Source: an uncultured Collinsella sp.
GTDB lineage: Bacteria; Actinomycetota; Coriobacteriia; Coriobacteriales; Coriobacteriaceae
Assembly: GCA_902470815.1 (NCBI GenBank)
Contig: CABRHS010000001.1
Span: forward strand, 62,001-126,000
Direction: 5' to 3'
DNA: 64,000 bases
Shown one piece after another: positions 53,832 to 62,924 of this stretch. The number at the start of each line of letters is the position of its first letter. Within the stretch, counting starts at the first letter, position 1. The notes below the pieces were generated by a model. It saw only the letters and a list, made by a program, of their open reading frames with translations. It was not told where the DNA came from and searched no databases. The position numbers and the translations under genes are program-made.

Positions 53832-54297
53832 CTCCTCGTCCGCCTTCGTGGGTAGATTAAGAAGTGGTCATATATCGCACTCATACAGTGATTTGTGCAC
53901 ATCTGAAATATGGTGGGGGCAAAATCTCGCACCGATGGACCAGGGATTGCCAAGGAAGATGAGGACTATTGGCATCTCTGCTTTCGATCGAGCTGGACGG
54001 GAGCCATTTTTAGCTGTGAAGAGCGACCAAAATACTGTATGAATGCATAAACTGACCAAGTCCTCATACATCGACGAGATCGGGCTAGCGCGCTCATACG
54101 GGGCGGATCGAGTTGGGAGGCAGAGTGGACTAAACGATATGTGCCCGTGATTTGTCTTCTGAATCTCAGTGCTAATGACTTAGGTTTTATGAGTCTAAAT
54201 ATGGGTACCATGGTAAGCGTTCAACAGACGTGCGCCGCCATGCGGCACACCGGCCTTCTTTCGCAGGTCGTTTGATACAAGAAAGGGTATTGCGGGC
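53832..54297. other. AT-richer spacer before htpG
   Basis: No credible gene. TCATACAGT (about 53880) is inverted as ACTGTATGA (about 54033). CTCATAC also occurs near 54063 and 54092. The last 60 bases hold the htpG promoter and AAGAAAGGG ribosome site. The base composition differs from the flanking genes, so this may be a remnant of inserted DNA together with the nuclease-like gene. I do not see CIRCE or HAIR heat-shock operators. Confidence 0.4.
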
Positions 54298-56322
54298 ATG
54301 CAGCAGTTCAAGACGGAGAGCAAGAAGCTCCTCGACCTCATGATCAACTCGATTTACACCAATAAAGAGATTTTCCTGCGCGAGCTGATCTCCAACGCGT
54401 CCGACGCCGTAGACAAGCTCAATTTCAAGAGCCTCTCGGACTCAAGTATCCAGCTTAGCCAGGATGACCTCGCCATCAACATCGCCTTTGACAAGGACAG
54501 CCGAACTCTCACCATCTCGGATAACGGCATCGGCATGACCGCGGAGGACCTTGAGAACAACCTGGGCACCATCGCGCACTCCGGTAGCCAGGAGTTCAAA
54601 AAGGAAAATGCCGATCACCAGGGTTCGGATGTGGACATTATCGGCCAGTTTGGCGTCGGCTTCTACTCCGCGTTCATGGTGGCCTCCAAGGTCCGCGTGG
54701 TGAGCCGTGCCTACGGCGAGGACGTGGCCCATGTGTGGGAGTCCGACGGTCTTGAGGGCTACACCATCGAGGAGGGCGAGCGCGCCGGGCACGGCACCGA
54801 CGTCATCCTCACCATCCGCGAGAACATCCCGGGCGAGAACGGTGAGCCCGGCGAGAACTACGACACCTTCCTCACCGAGTGGGGCCTCAAGGACCTCATC
54901 AAGCGCTACAGCAACTACGTGCGCTACCCCGTTCAGATGATGGTGAGCAAGAGCCGCGAGAAGGAGCGCCCCGAGGACGCGGGCGACGACTACACGCCCG
55001 AGTACGAGGATTACCAGGAGCTCGAGACCATCAACTCCATGACCCCAATCTGGAAGAAGCGCGGCTCCGGTGTGTCACAGGAGGACTACAACGAGTTCTA
55101 CAAGAGCACGTTCCACGACTTTGAGGACCCGGCGCGTACGGTGAGCTTCCACGCCGAGGGCACCCTCGAGTACGACGCGCTGCTCTACATTCCCAGCCGC
55201 GCGCCGTTCGACCTGTACAGCAAGGATTACGAGAAAGGCCTGGCGCTCTACAGCTCCAACGTCCTCATTCAGGAGAAGTGCGCCGACCTGCTGCCCGACT
55301 ATTACAACTTCGTGCGCGGCGTGGTGGACTCGCAGGACATCTCGCTCAACATCTCCCGCGAGACCTTGCAGCACGACCGTCAGCTCAAGGCCATCGCCAA
55401 GCGCGTGGAGAAGCGCGTGACCAGCGAGCTCGAGAAGATGCGCGACACCGACCGTGAGGTCTATGAGAAATTCTTCGAGAACTTCGGCCGCGGCCTCAAG
55501 TTCGGCATCTACTCGAGCTATGGCATGAAGGCCGACGAGCTCGCCGACCTGCTGCTGTTCTGGAGCGCCCGCGAGAACAAGATGGTCACGCTGGCCGAGT
55601 ACGCTGCCGCCATGCCCGAGGGGCAGAAGGCCATCTACTATGCCGCCGGCGACGACCGCGAGCGTCTGGCCAAGATGCCGGTGGTGAAGGGCGTGCTCGA
55701 CCGCGGGTACGACGTGCTGCTGCTCACGGCCGACGTGGATGAGTTCACCTTCCAGGCCATGCGCGGCTACACCGCCAAGAACATGCCGAAGGTCTACGAG
55801 GACGACGCCGCCCGCGAGGCTGCCGCCAAGGCCGTGGCCGATGGCGCCGAGCCGGAGACCGAGGATCGCTTCCTCGAGCTCAAGAACGTGGCCACGGGCG
55901 ACCTCGACCTTGCCACCGAGGACGAGAAGAAGGATGCCGAGGAGGCCACGAAAGAGCACAGCGATCTGTTCGAGGCCATGAAGGAGGCCCTGGGCGACAA
56001 GGTGGAGAAGGTGGCGGTGTCCGCGCGTCTGACCGACGCCCCGGCCTGCATCACCACCGAGGGCCCGCTTTCGCTCGAGATGGAGAAGGTCCTCGCCCGC
56101 GGCCCCGAGGCCGATCGCGGCGAAATGCCCAAGTCCCAGCGTGTGCTCGAGCTCAACGCCAAGCATGCGGTGTTCGACAAGCTCGTGGCCGCGCACGAGG
56201 CCGGCGATAAGGACAAGCTTGCCCTCTATGCGGGCTTGCTGTACGACCAGGCCCTGCTCGTGGAGGGCATCCTGCCCGCCGATCCTGTGGCCTTCGCGCA
56301 GAGCGTGTGCGAGCTCATGTAG
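54298..56322 (+). CDS. htpG: Molecular chaperone HtpG (Hsp90)
   Basis: A 674-residue Hsp90. The GHKL ATPase domain shows ELISNASDAVDKLNF, SDNGIGMT, LGTIAHSG, and GQFGVGFYSAFMVA. The middle domain includes WKKRGSGVSQEDYNEFYK, IPSRAPFDLY, and GVVDSQDISLNISRETLQ (catalytic Arg). The C-terminal dimerisation domain starts near residue 550. It is slightly longer than E. coli HtpG (624), with acidic insertions around 215-235 and 520-560. Clients are unknown. Confidence 0.97.
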   Translation: MQQFKTESKKLLDLMINSIYTNKEIFLRELISNASDAVDKLNFKSLSDSSIQLSQDDLAINIAFDKDSRTLTISDNGIGMTAEDLENNLGTIAHSGSQEFKKENADHQGSDVDIIGQFGVGFYSAFMVASKVRVVSRAYGEDVAHVWESDGLEGYTIEEGERAGHGTDVILTIRENIPGENGEPGENYDTFLTEWGLKDLIKRYSNYVRYPVQMMVSKSREKERPEDAGDDYTPEYEDYQELETINSMTPIWKKRGSGVSQEDYNEFYKSTFHDFEDPARTVSFHAEGTLEYDALLYIPSRAPFDLYSKDYEKGLALYSSNVLIQEKCADLLPDYYNFVRGVVDSQDISLNISRETLQHDRQLKAIAKRVEKRVTSELEKMRDTDREVYEKFFENFGRGLKFGIYSSYGMKADELADLLLFWSARENKMVTLAEYAAAMPEGQKAIYYAAGDDRERLAKMPVVKGVLDRGYDVLLLTADVDEFTFQAMRGYTAKNMPKVYEDDAAREAAAKAVADGAEPETEDRFLELKNVATGDLDLATEDEKKDAEEATKEHSDLFEAMKEALGDKVEKVAVSARLTDAPACITTEGPLSLEMEKVLARGPEADRGEMPKSQRVLELNAKHAVFDKLVAAHEAGDKDKLALYAGLLYDQALLVEGILPADPVAFAQSVCELM

Positions 56323-56416
56323 GGACCGGCTCGGACGGGCTCAAGAGCGCGGCGCCCCCTGCGCCGTAACAGCCTGATCGGCCGCGCATCACATTGAATA
56401 GGACCGGGTGTCCATC

Positions 56417-56466
56417 GGGGCCCCGCTCCCTTGGCGTGAAAAGCCACGTCTGGGGAGCGGGGCCCC
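56417..56466 (+). terminator. Long GC-rich hairpin after htpG
   Basis: GGGGCCCCGCTCCC (56417-56430) pairs with GGGAGCGGGGCCCC (56453-56466), with an inner TGGC/GCCA stem. It has no T-run, so it is a weak terminator or a stabilising 3' end. It lies 95 bases after the stop. Confidence 0.5.
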
Positions 56467-56530
56467 TCTATGTCGGCGCTGACGGGCGGCACCGGCCGTG
56501 CACGCCCCATGACGACGCGTTGATTGGGTG

Positions 56531-56554
56531 TTGGTAGTTTGCAGAAACTATCAA
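56531..56554. promoter_or_regulatory. Palindromic operator before the YhgE/Pip pair
   Basis: TTGGTAGTTT-GCAG-AAACTATCAA, a 24-base palindrome with one mismatch, about 100 bases before the first gene. A half-site-like ACTAACCAA follows near 56590. The size and symmetry suit a TetR-type repressor; no such gene is in the window. Confidence 0.5.
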
Positions 56555-56655
56555 GACTAATGAGAGATACCGTTACAGATGTTGTTTTACTAACCAACGT
56601 AGTATAGTTCTGCAGCGCCAGAGAAAAAAGCAAAGGTCAAAAGGGTGATACGAGC

Positions 56656-59220
56656 GTGAAGAAAGCCTTTCAGATCTTCAAACGCGATCTCCAGCGCTTG
56701 CTGCGCAATCCGGTCGCAATGGTCATCACCATAGGCGTGTGCATCATCCCGTCGCTGTACGCCTGGTACAACATCGAGGCCAACTGGGACCCCTACGGCA
56801 ACACGTCGGGCGTGCGGATCGCCGTCGCCAACGAGGACCGGGGGGTCGAGACCGAGCTGACCGGCGAGCTCAACGCCGGTGAGCAGACGGTCGAGAAGCT
56901 CCGTGAGAACGACGCCCTGGGCTGGGTGTTCACCGATGCGGAGAGCGCCAAGGAGGGCGTGTACCGCGGTGACTATTACGCCGCGATCATCATACCGGCC
57001 GATTTCAGCGAGCATCTCACGAGCATGCTCACGGGCGACTTTGAGCAGCCCGAGATCAAGTATTACGTCAACGAGAAGAAGAACGCCATCGCACCCAAGG
57101 TGACCGACACGGGTGCGGAGACCATAGAGCAGCAGCTGAACGAGACCTTTGTGGCGACGGTGAGCAGCACGCTCGTCGAGGAGGCCAAGGAGCTCGGCGT
57201 GGACGTGGACGCCGCGGGCGCGCGCGTCGAGCGCGGGGCGCTCGAGAACGTGGGGGATTCCGTGGATGCGCTGCAGCGGGTCCGCGATGGCATGGCGGAC
57301 CTGAACGGCACCGTGGATGCCGCCAAGGGCGCCGCGACGAGTGCGCGGGAGGCGCTGGCGGGCATGGACGCGCAGGCGCCGACCTTGGTCGAGGCGCTCG
57401 AAAAGGGCCATGAGCTCCTGGGAACCACGCGCTCGGCGGCGGGCGAGTTCCACACCGCGCTCTCGACGGCGCTCGGAAACGGCGCCGCGCAGCTCGCCTC
57501 GGCATCCGCCAAGGCGGACGGCGCGATCGGCTCCATCTCCGGCGCCGTGTCCTCCGCCAAGACCAAGATCGACATCTCCCTCATCAACTTCCAGGGGATC
57601 ATAGATACCAACAACCGCGTCATCGCGGACCTGCGCGCCCTGAACGAGGCCATCATGGACAACAGCGGCGACGTGGAGGTCTTCATCCGCGAACTCGAGC
57701 GGCAGAACCAGGGGCTGCAGGCGGCCAAGGACGCGCTCCAGGCCCAGAGCGACTCGCTCGGCCGCGACGTGGAGACGGTCTCCGATGCGACGTCCGCCAT
57801 CAACACGGCGGTGCAGGGGAGCGTCAAGAACATGGGCGAGACCCAGGCGGAGCTCAACGCGACCGTCATGCCCGAGCTCTCCGCCGGGCTGGACGCCTTC
57901 TCGAACGTCTCGGGCGACCTCTCCGGCATCGTGACGGGCCTCACGCCCACCATCGAACAGGCGATGGGCCTGCTTGATCAGCTGAACGCGATGCTCGACC
58001 AGACCAAGGGCGCCATCGCGAGCACCGATAGGACGCTCGCGGACCTGCAGGCCACGCTTCAGACAGTCAGGACGGACATAGCCGCGCTCCGCAGCTCCGA
58101 GGCGACGCGCGAGCTTGCCGACCTGCTCGGCATGGAGCCGGACAAGATCGCGGACTTCATGTCGTCGCCGGTAACGCTCACCACCAAGGCCGTCTACCCG
58201 GTGGCCAATTACGGATCGGGCGTCACGCCGTTCTACACCAACCTCGCGCTGTGGGTGGGCGGCTTCGTGCTGATCGCCATCATCAAGCTCGAGGTCGACA
58301 ACGAGGGCGTCGGGCGCTTCACCGCGAACCAGGGGTATTTCGGCCGTTGGATGCTGTTGGTGACGCTGGGCTTCATCCAGGCCGTCATCGCGTGCGTGGG
58401 CGACCTCGTCCTGGGCATCCAGTGCGAGCACCCGGCCCTGTTCGTGGCCGCCGGCGTGTTCACCTCGTTCGTCTACGTGAACATCATCTACGCGCTGGCG
58501 ATCGCCTTCAAGCACATAGGCAAGGCCATCGCGGTCGTGCTTGTGATCGTGCAGATTCCGGGATCCTCGGGCATGTATCCCATCGAGATGATGCCCGGCT
58601 TCTTCCAGGCCCTGCACCCGCTCCTGCCCTTCACGTACGGCATCAACGCCATGCGCGAGACCATCGGCGGCATGTACGGCGCGGACTACCTGTGGAACCT
58701 GGGCGTGCTCGCGGTGTTCCTGGTGCTCTCGCTCGCGGTGGGCGTGTGGCTGCGCCCCAAGCTGCTCAACCTCAATCTGCTGTTCGATCGCCAGCTCTCG
58801 GCGACCGGCCTGATGATCTGCGAGAAGGACGACATGCCGCGCGAGCGGTTCTCCGTGCGCAGCGCCGTTCGCGCGCTGTTCGACACCGAGGCGTACCGCC
58901 GGGAGATTCTCGAGCGGGGCGCTCGGTTCGAGCGGCGCTACCCGCGCCTCATCAAGGCGGGGTTCTGCATGGTGTTCGGACTGCCCATCCTCCTGTTCGT
59001 GCTCACGGCGACGCTCGATTTGGATGTCGACGGCAAACTCGTGATGCTCGTGCTGTGGATCGTGGCGGTCATCGCAGCGGACGCGTACATGATCTTCATC
59101 GAGTACCTGCGCGAGAGCCTGAACGCGCAGGCGCGCATGTCGGCGCTTCCCGACGACGAGCTGCGCGAGGAGCTGGGCCGCACCTTTGGCGGCTCACCTG
59201 AGAAGGGGGGCGAGGAGTAG
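56656..59220 (+). CDS. YhgE/Pip-family membrane protein, first of a tandem pair
   Basis: An 854-residue protein with a GTG start. The N-terminal anchor has RNPVAMVITIGVCIIPSLYAWYNI followed by WDPYGNT, the hallmark of YhgE/Pip proteins. Residues about 40-520 form a long extracytoplasmic, Ala-rich coiled-coil-like stalk. The C-terminal block (about 530-720) carries the ABC-2-like set of five or six helices, with FPIEMMPGF-like GMYPIEMMPGFFQALHPLLPF. An extra 130-residue C-terminal region has two more helices. Relatives include Pip (phage receptor), YueB/EsaA-like secretion factors and drug exporters; which applies here is unknown. Its TAG abuts the next ATG. Confidence 0.88.
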   Translation: MKKAFQIFKRDLQRLLRNPVAMVITIGVCIIPSLYAWYNIEANWDPYGNTSGVRIAVANEDRGVETELTGELNAGEQTVEKLRENDALGWVFTDAESAKEGVYRGDYYAAIIIPADFSEHLTSMLTGDFEQPEIKYYVNEKKNAIAPKVTDTGAETIEQQLNETFVATVSSTLVEEAKELGVDVDAAGARVERGALENVGDSVDALQRVRDGMADLNGTVDAAKGAATSAREALAGMDAQAPTLVEALEKGHELLGTTRSAAGEFHTALSTALGNGAAQLASASAKADGAIGSISGAVSSAKTKIDISLINFQGIIDTNNRVIADLRALNEAIMDNSGDVEVFIRELERQNQGLQAAKDALQAQSDSLGRDVETVSDATSAINTAVQGSVKNMGETQAELNATVMPELSAGLDAFSNVSGDLSGIVTGLTPTIEQAMGLLDQLNAMLDQTKGAIASTDRTLADLQATLQTVRTDIAALRSSEATRELADLLGMEPDKIADFMSSPVTLTTKAVYPVANYGSGVTPFYTNLALWVGGFVLIAIIKLEVDNEGVGRFTANQGYFGRWMLLVTLGFIQAVIACVGDLVLGIQCEHPALFVAAGVFTSFVYVNIIYALAIAFKHIGKAIAVVLVIVQIPGSSGMYPIEMMPGFFQALHPLLPFTYGINAMRETIGGMYGADYLWNLGVLAVFLVLSLAVGVWLRPKLLNLNLLFDRQLSATGLMICEKDDMPRERFSVRSAVRALFDTEAYRREILERGARFERRYPRLIKAGFCMVFGLPILLFVLTATLDLDVDGKLVMLVLWIVAVIAADAYMIFIEYLRESLNAQARMSALPDDELREELGRTFGGSPEKGGEE

Positions 59221-61431
59221 ATGAGGAAGATCGCGGAACTGTTCAAGCGGGACCTTTCCCGTGTCCGCGGCAGCGTGGTGGCGTGCATCGTCGCCGTGGG
59301 CCTGGTGATTGTCCCCACCCTGTACGCCTGGTTCAACATCGCGGGCAGCTGGGACCCGTACGGCAACACGGGCAACCTCAAGGTGGCCGTGGCTAATTCG
59401 GACGAGGGGTATCTGAGCGACCTGATACCCGTGCGCGTGAACATCGGCGACACCGTGGTCTCCGCCCTGCGCGAGAACGAGAGCATCGACTGGGAGTTCG
59501 TCAAGGAGGACGCCGCGGTCGAGGGCGTGCGCTCGGGCGAGTACTACGCCGCCGTGGTGATTCCCGGCGACTTCAGCTCCCGCATGATGACGGTCTTTTC
59601 CGATGAGGTGGAGCACGCCGACATCGTGTATTACGAGAATCAGAAGGCGAACGCCATCGCCCCGCGTGTGACCGACAAGGCGGCGTCCACGGTGCGCAAG
59701 CAGATCGACGAGACGTTCGCCGAGACCATCAGCAACGTGGGGCTCGCGACCGCCTCGAGCCTGCTCGAGTTCATGGACGGCGACCAGGTGGCCAATTACG
59801 CCGCGAACCTGAGCGCCACGCTCGACGCCGGCATCGCGACCCTGCGCGACGCCTCGCAGACGGCGAGGGACTTCACGGGGGTCCTGGGTTCCTCCACGGG
59901 GTTGCTGGATTCCGCGGGCGGCTTGCTCGATCGGGCCGGCGAGACCACCTCGGGTGCCGAGGCGCTGGCGGGCGACGTCAAGACGGGCCTCGCCAGCATG
60001 GATGCGGCCCTGGACGGCGCGGTGAGCTCCATCAACGATGCGCTCGCGGACAGCGCGGGCGACTACGAGGCCGCGGCCAAGGCAATCGAGGAGGCCTTCG
60101 GCGCCATCGACGACCACGTGGCGACCTCGGTCGGTCAGCTGCGCGGCGCGGCGTCCAAGATCTCGGCGCAGGCAGAGGACCTGCGTGACACCCAGGCGAA
60201 CATCAAGCACCTTGAGGACAAGGTCGAGGGCATGAACCTCCCGCCCGCGGTGAAGAAGGACCTGATCCAGCGCATAGACATCGCCGCCAACTCGGTCGGC
60301 AACGTGGCGAACCAGCAGGAGCTGCTGGCAAAGCACCTCTCGGATGCCGCCGACTCGCTCGACGCCGGGGCCGCGGACGCGCGGAAGCAGGCGCAGGAGG
60401 TCAAGGATGACCTGGCCGCCGCCAAGGGCGACATCGCCTCAATCGAGGGCTCGTACAAGAAGACCCTCGAGGCGGAGGTGGACGAGCTGGCGGCAGCGAT
60501 CGAGGAGGTTGCCGGGAGCGGAAGGCGCATGGCGGACGACCTGAGCGCCGCCGTCACCGACCTCTCCGGTGCCTCCAAGGCGCTTGCCGGCAATCTCGCC
60601 GACGCCCGCGCCGTGCTCGAGGGCGCGGCCGACGACCTCGTTGCGTCTGCCGACGAGCTCCAGGGGCTCAAGGACGGCCTGGACGCCGCGGTGGCGTCTG
60701 GTGATGTGCAGAAGGTCCGCGACCTCATCGGGTCCGACCCCGCATCGCTCGCCGAGGCGCTCGCCGCTCCGGTCGCGCTCGACCGCGAGGCCGTCTATCA
60801 CATCCGCAACTACGGCAGCGCGATGGCGCCGTTCTACACCGTCCTGTCCATCTGGGTCGCCGGGATCGTGCTGGCCGCCATGCTCAAGGCCAATGTCGAC
60901 GAGCGGGACATCCAGGCGCTCGCGCCCATCCGCCTGCATGAGCTCTATCTGGGCCGCTACGCGTTCTTCGCGCTGCTGGCCTTTGCGCAGGCGACGCTGG
61001 TGTGTGCCGGTGACCTGCTGTTCTTCGGCATCCAGTGCGAGCATCCCCTGCAGTTCCTGCTCGTTGGCTGGGTCGCCGGGTTCGTGTTCAGCAACATGAT
61101 CTACACGCTCACCGTGAGCTTTGGCGATGTGGGTAAGGCCATCGCGGTCGTGCTGCTGGTCATGCAGGTCGCCGGCTCGGGCGGCACGTTCCCCATCGAG
61201 ATGACCGCCGACTTCTTCCAGGGCGTCTACCCGTTCCTGCCGTTCACGCACGCCATCAACGCGATGCACGCGGCCATGGCGGGCGCCTACGGCATGGAGT
61301 TCTGGACTGAGTTGGGCATCTTGGCGAGCTATCTGCTGCCGTCGCTGGCGCTGGGCCTGGTGTTCCGCCGGCCCGTAATCCGCGCCAACCAGTGGGTGAC
61401 CGAGAAGCTCGAGGAGACGAAGCTGATGTAG
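59221..61431 (+). CDS. YhgE/Pip-family membrane protein, second of the pair
   Basis: A 736-residue relative of the preceding protein. N-terminal anchor VPTLYAWFNIAGSWDPYGNTGNL, an Ala/Asp-rich extracytoplasmic stalk (about 40-505) with probable coiled coils, and a C-terminal block of about six helices with GGTFPIEMTADFFQGVYPFLPFTHAINAM. Start and stop are contiguous with the first gene, so a heteromeric complex is likely. It lacks the extra C-terminal region of its partner. No ABC ATPase gene is adjacent. Confidence 0.88.
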   Translation: MRKIAELFKRDLSRVRGSVVACIVAVGLVIVPTLYAWFNIAGSWDPYGNTGNLKVAVANSDEGYLSDLIPVRVNIGDTVVSALRENESIDWEFVKEDAAVEGVRSGEYYAAVVIPGDFSSRMMTVFSDEVEHADIVYYENQKANAIAPRVTDKAASTVRKQIDETFAETISNVGLATASSLLEFMDGDQVANYAANLSATLDAGIATLRDASQTARDFTGVLGSSTGLLDSAGGLLDRAGETTSGAEALAGDVKTGLASMDAALDGAVSSINDALADSAGDYEAAAKAIEEAFGAIDDHVATSVGQLRGAASKISAQAEDLRDTQANIKHLEDKVEGMNLPPAVKKDLIQRIDIAANSVGNVANQQELLAKHLSDAADSLDAGAADARKQAQEVKDDLAAAKGDIASIEGSYKKTLEAEVDELAAAIEEVAGSGRRMADDLSAAVTDLSGASKALAGNLADARAVLEGAADDLVASADELQGLKDGLDAAVASGDVQKVRDLIGSDPASLAEALAAPVALDREAVYHIRNYGSAMAPFYTVLSIWVAGIVLAAMLKANVDERDIQALAPIRLHELYLGRYAFFALLAFAQATLVCAGDLLFFGIQCEHPLQFLLVGWVAGFVFSNMIYTLTVSFGDVGKAIAVVLLVMQVAGSGGTFPIEMTADFFQGVYPFLPFTHAINAMHAAMAGAYGMEFWTELGILASYLLPSLALGLVFRRPVIRANQWVTEKLEETKLM

Positions 61432-61530
61432 GCCCGGCCCTCCCCGTGCGGGCGGGGCCGGAAACTCGGCGGAAACAAAACTGTGCGACCATAGGTGCGA
61501 ACAGGCATGTCGCACGCGAAAGGGCCGCAC

Positions 61531-62868
61531 ATGAACCAACAGCAGAACATCGACTTCGTCCTGCGCACCGTCGAGGAGCGCGATATCCGATTCATACGCC
61601 TGTGGTTCACCGATGTGCTCGGCCGCCTCAAGAGCTTCGCCATCAGCCCTGAGGACCTCGAGGTCGCGTTCGAGGAGGGCATCGGCTTCGACGGTTCCGC
61701 CATCGAGGGCTTCACCACGCAGGATGAGGCCGACATGCTCGCCTTCCCGGACGCCTCGACCTTCCAGATCCTGCCGTGGCGCCCCAAGCACGACGGCGCT
61801 GCGCGCATCTTCTGCGACGTGTGCACGCCCGACCGCGAGCATTTCCCGGGTGACTCCCGCGAGTGCCTGCGCCGCATGTTCTACCGCGCGGAGAAGCTCG
61901 GGTACATCATGAACGTGGGCGCCGAGCTCGAGTTCTACTATTTCCCGGACGAGCACACGCCCGAGCCGCTCGACAAGGTGGGGTACTTCGACCTCACTCC
62001 ATCCGACTCGGCGCGCGACCTGCGACGCTCCACCGTGCTCATGCTGGAGAAGATGAGCATTCCGGTGGAGTACACCTTCCACAGCTCGGGGCGCTCGCAG
62101 CACGGCATCTCGATGCGCCATGCCGAGGCGCTCACCATGTCCGACGCCATCATGACGGCCAAGCACGTGATCCGCACCTGCGCCTACGAGGCCGGGATCC
62201 ACGCGTCGTTCATGCCCAAGCCCATGGCCAAGGGCTCGTCCTCGGCCATGTTGCTGCACCAGTCGCTGTTCGATCGCGAGGGCAACAACGTCTTTTGGGG
62301 TGATGACGCGAAGAACCACCTGTCGCCCATCGCGAAGAGCTACATGGCGGGCATCCTGGCGCACGCCGCCGAGATCAGCGCCATCACCAATCCGACGGTG
62401 AACTCCTACAAGCGCCTGTCGGCGGGCGTGGGCAACGGTCCGCGCTTCGCCACCTGGGGCATGCGCAACCGCTCCGCCATGATCCGCGTGCCCATCTACA
62501 AGCCGGGCAAGCAGGCCGCCGCGCGCATCGAGCTGCGCAGCCCAGACCCCATGGCCAACCCGTACCTGGTCAACACGGTCACCCTCGCGGCGGGCCTGGA
62601 CGGCATCCAGCGCGGCCTGGAGCTGCCCGAGGAGGCGACCTCCGACCTGTTGCGCCTGCCCGAGGCCGAGCTTCGCGCCCACGGCATAGAGCCCTTGCCC
62701 CGCAACCTTGACGAGGCCCTCGACGTTTTCGAGGGGTCGGATTTCATGAAGGACGCGCTGGGCGAGCACATCCACGCGTTCTTCCTCAAGAAGAAGCGCG
62801 ACGAGTGGAATCGCTTCAACTCCGCCGTCACCGAATGGGAGCTCGACCACTATCTGGCCAACTCTTAG
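61531..62868 (+). CDS. Glutamine synthetase type I homologue lacking key active-site residues
   Basis: A 445-residue protein with the full GSI fold pattern: FTDVLGRLKSFAI, DGSAIEGF, AELEF (Glu132, Glu134), NPTVNSYKRL, RIELRSPDPMANPYL (Glu334). Compared with B. subtilis GlnA, HHEVAPGQHEI is FHSSGRSQHGI here (Ser185, Gly192 replace two metal-binding Glu). GSGMHCNLSL is SSAMLLHQSL (Leu241 replaces the metal His). The flap PGYEAP is AGVGNGP, so the catalytic Glu is missing. Glutamine synthesis is therefore doubtful. I chose ATG 61531 (GAAAGGG upstream). It precedes a GlnR-like gene. Confidence 0.9.
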   Translation: MNQQQNIDFVLRTVEERDIRFIRLWFTDVLGRLKSFAISPEDLEVAFEEGIGFDGSAIEGFTTQDEADMLAFPDASTFQILPWRPKHDGAARIFCDVCTPDREHFPGDSRECLRRMFYRAEKLGYIMNVGAELEFYYFPDEHTPEPLDKVGYFDLTPSDSARDLRRSTVLMLEKMSIPVEYTFHSSGRSQHGISMRHAEALTMSDAIMTAKHVIRTCAYEAGIHASFMPKPMAKGSSSAMLLHQSLFDREGNNVFWGDDAKNHLSPIAKSYMAGILAHAAEISAITNPTVNSYKRLSAGVGNGPRFATWGMRNRSAMIRVPIYKPGKQAAARIELRSPDPMANPYLVNTVTLAAGLDGIQRGLELPEEATSDLLRLPEAELRAHGIEPLPRNLDEALDVFEGSDFMKDALGEHIHAFFLKKKRDEWNRFNSAVTEWELDHYLANS

Positions 62869-62894
62869 GGGTCCCGCGGCGCGGGGCGCCGTTT

Positions 62895-62903
62895 TGCTAT
62901 GAT
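62895..62903 (+). promoter_or_regulatory. Extended -10 promoter of the GlnR-like gene
   Basis: TGCTATGAT, an extended -10 element, 22 bases before the start codon and 27 after the preceding stop, implying a separate short-leader transcript. No clear -35. Confidence 0.45.
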
Positions 62904-62924
62904 GACGCCGTCGGAGGTGTGAAT

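Noticed and set aside
53876..53900. CIRCE heat-shock operator before htpG
   Set aside because: GCACTC is present once, but there is no GAGTGC partner at nine-base spacing.
53966..54211. 81-codon minus-strand frame in the htpG spacer
   Set aside because: No ribosome site, no domain, and neighbouring frames of similar length exist by chance in this spacer.
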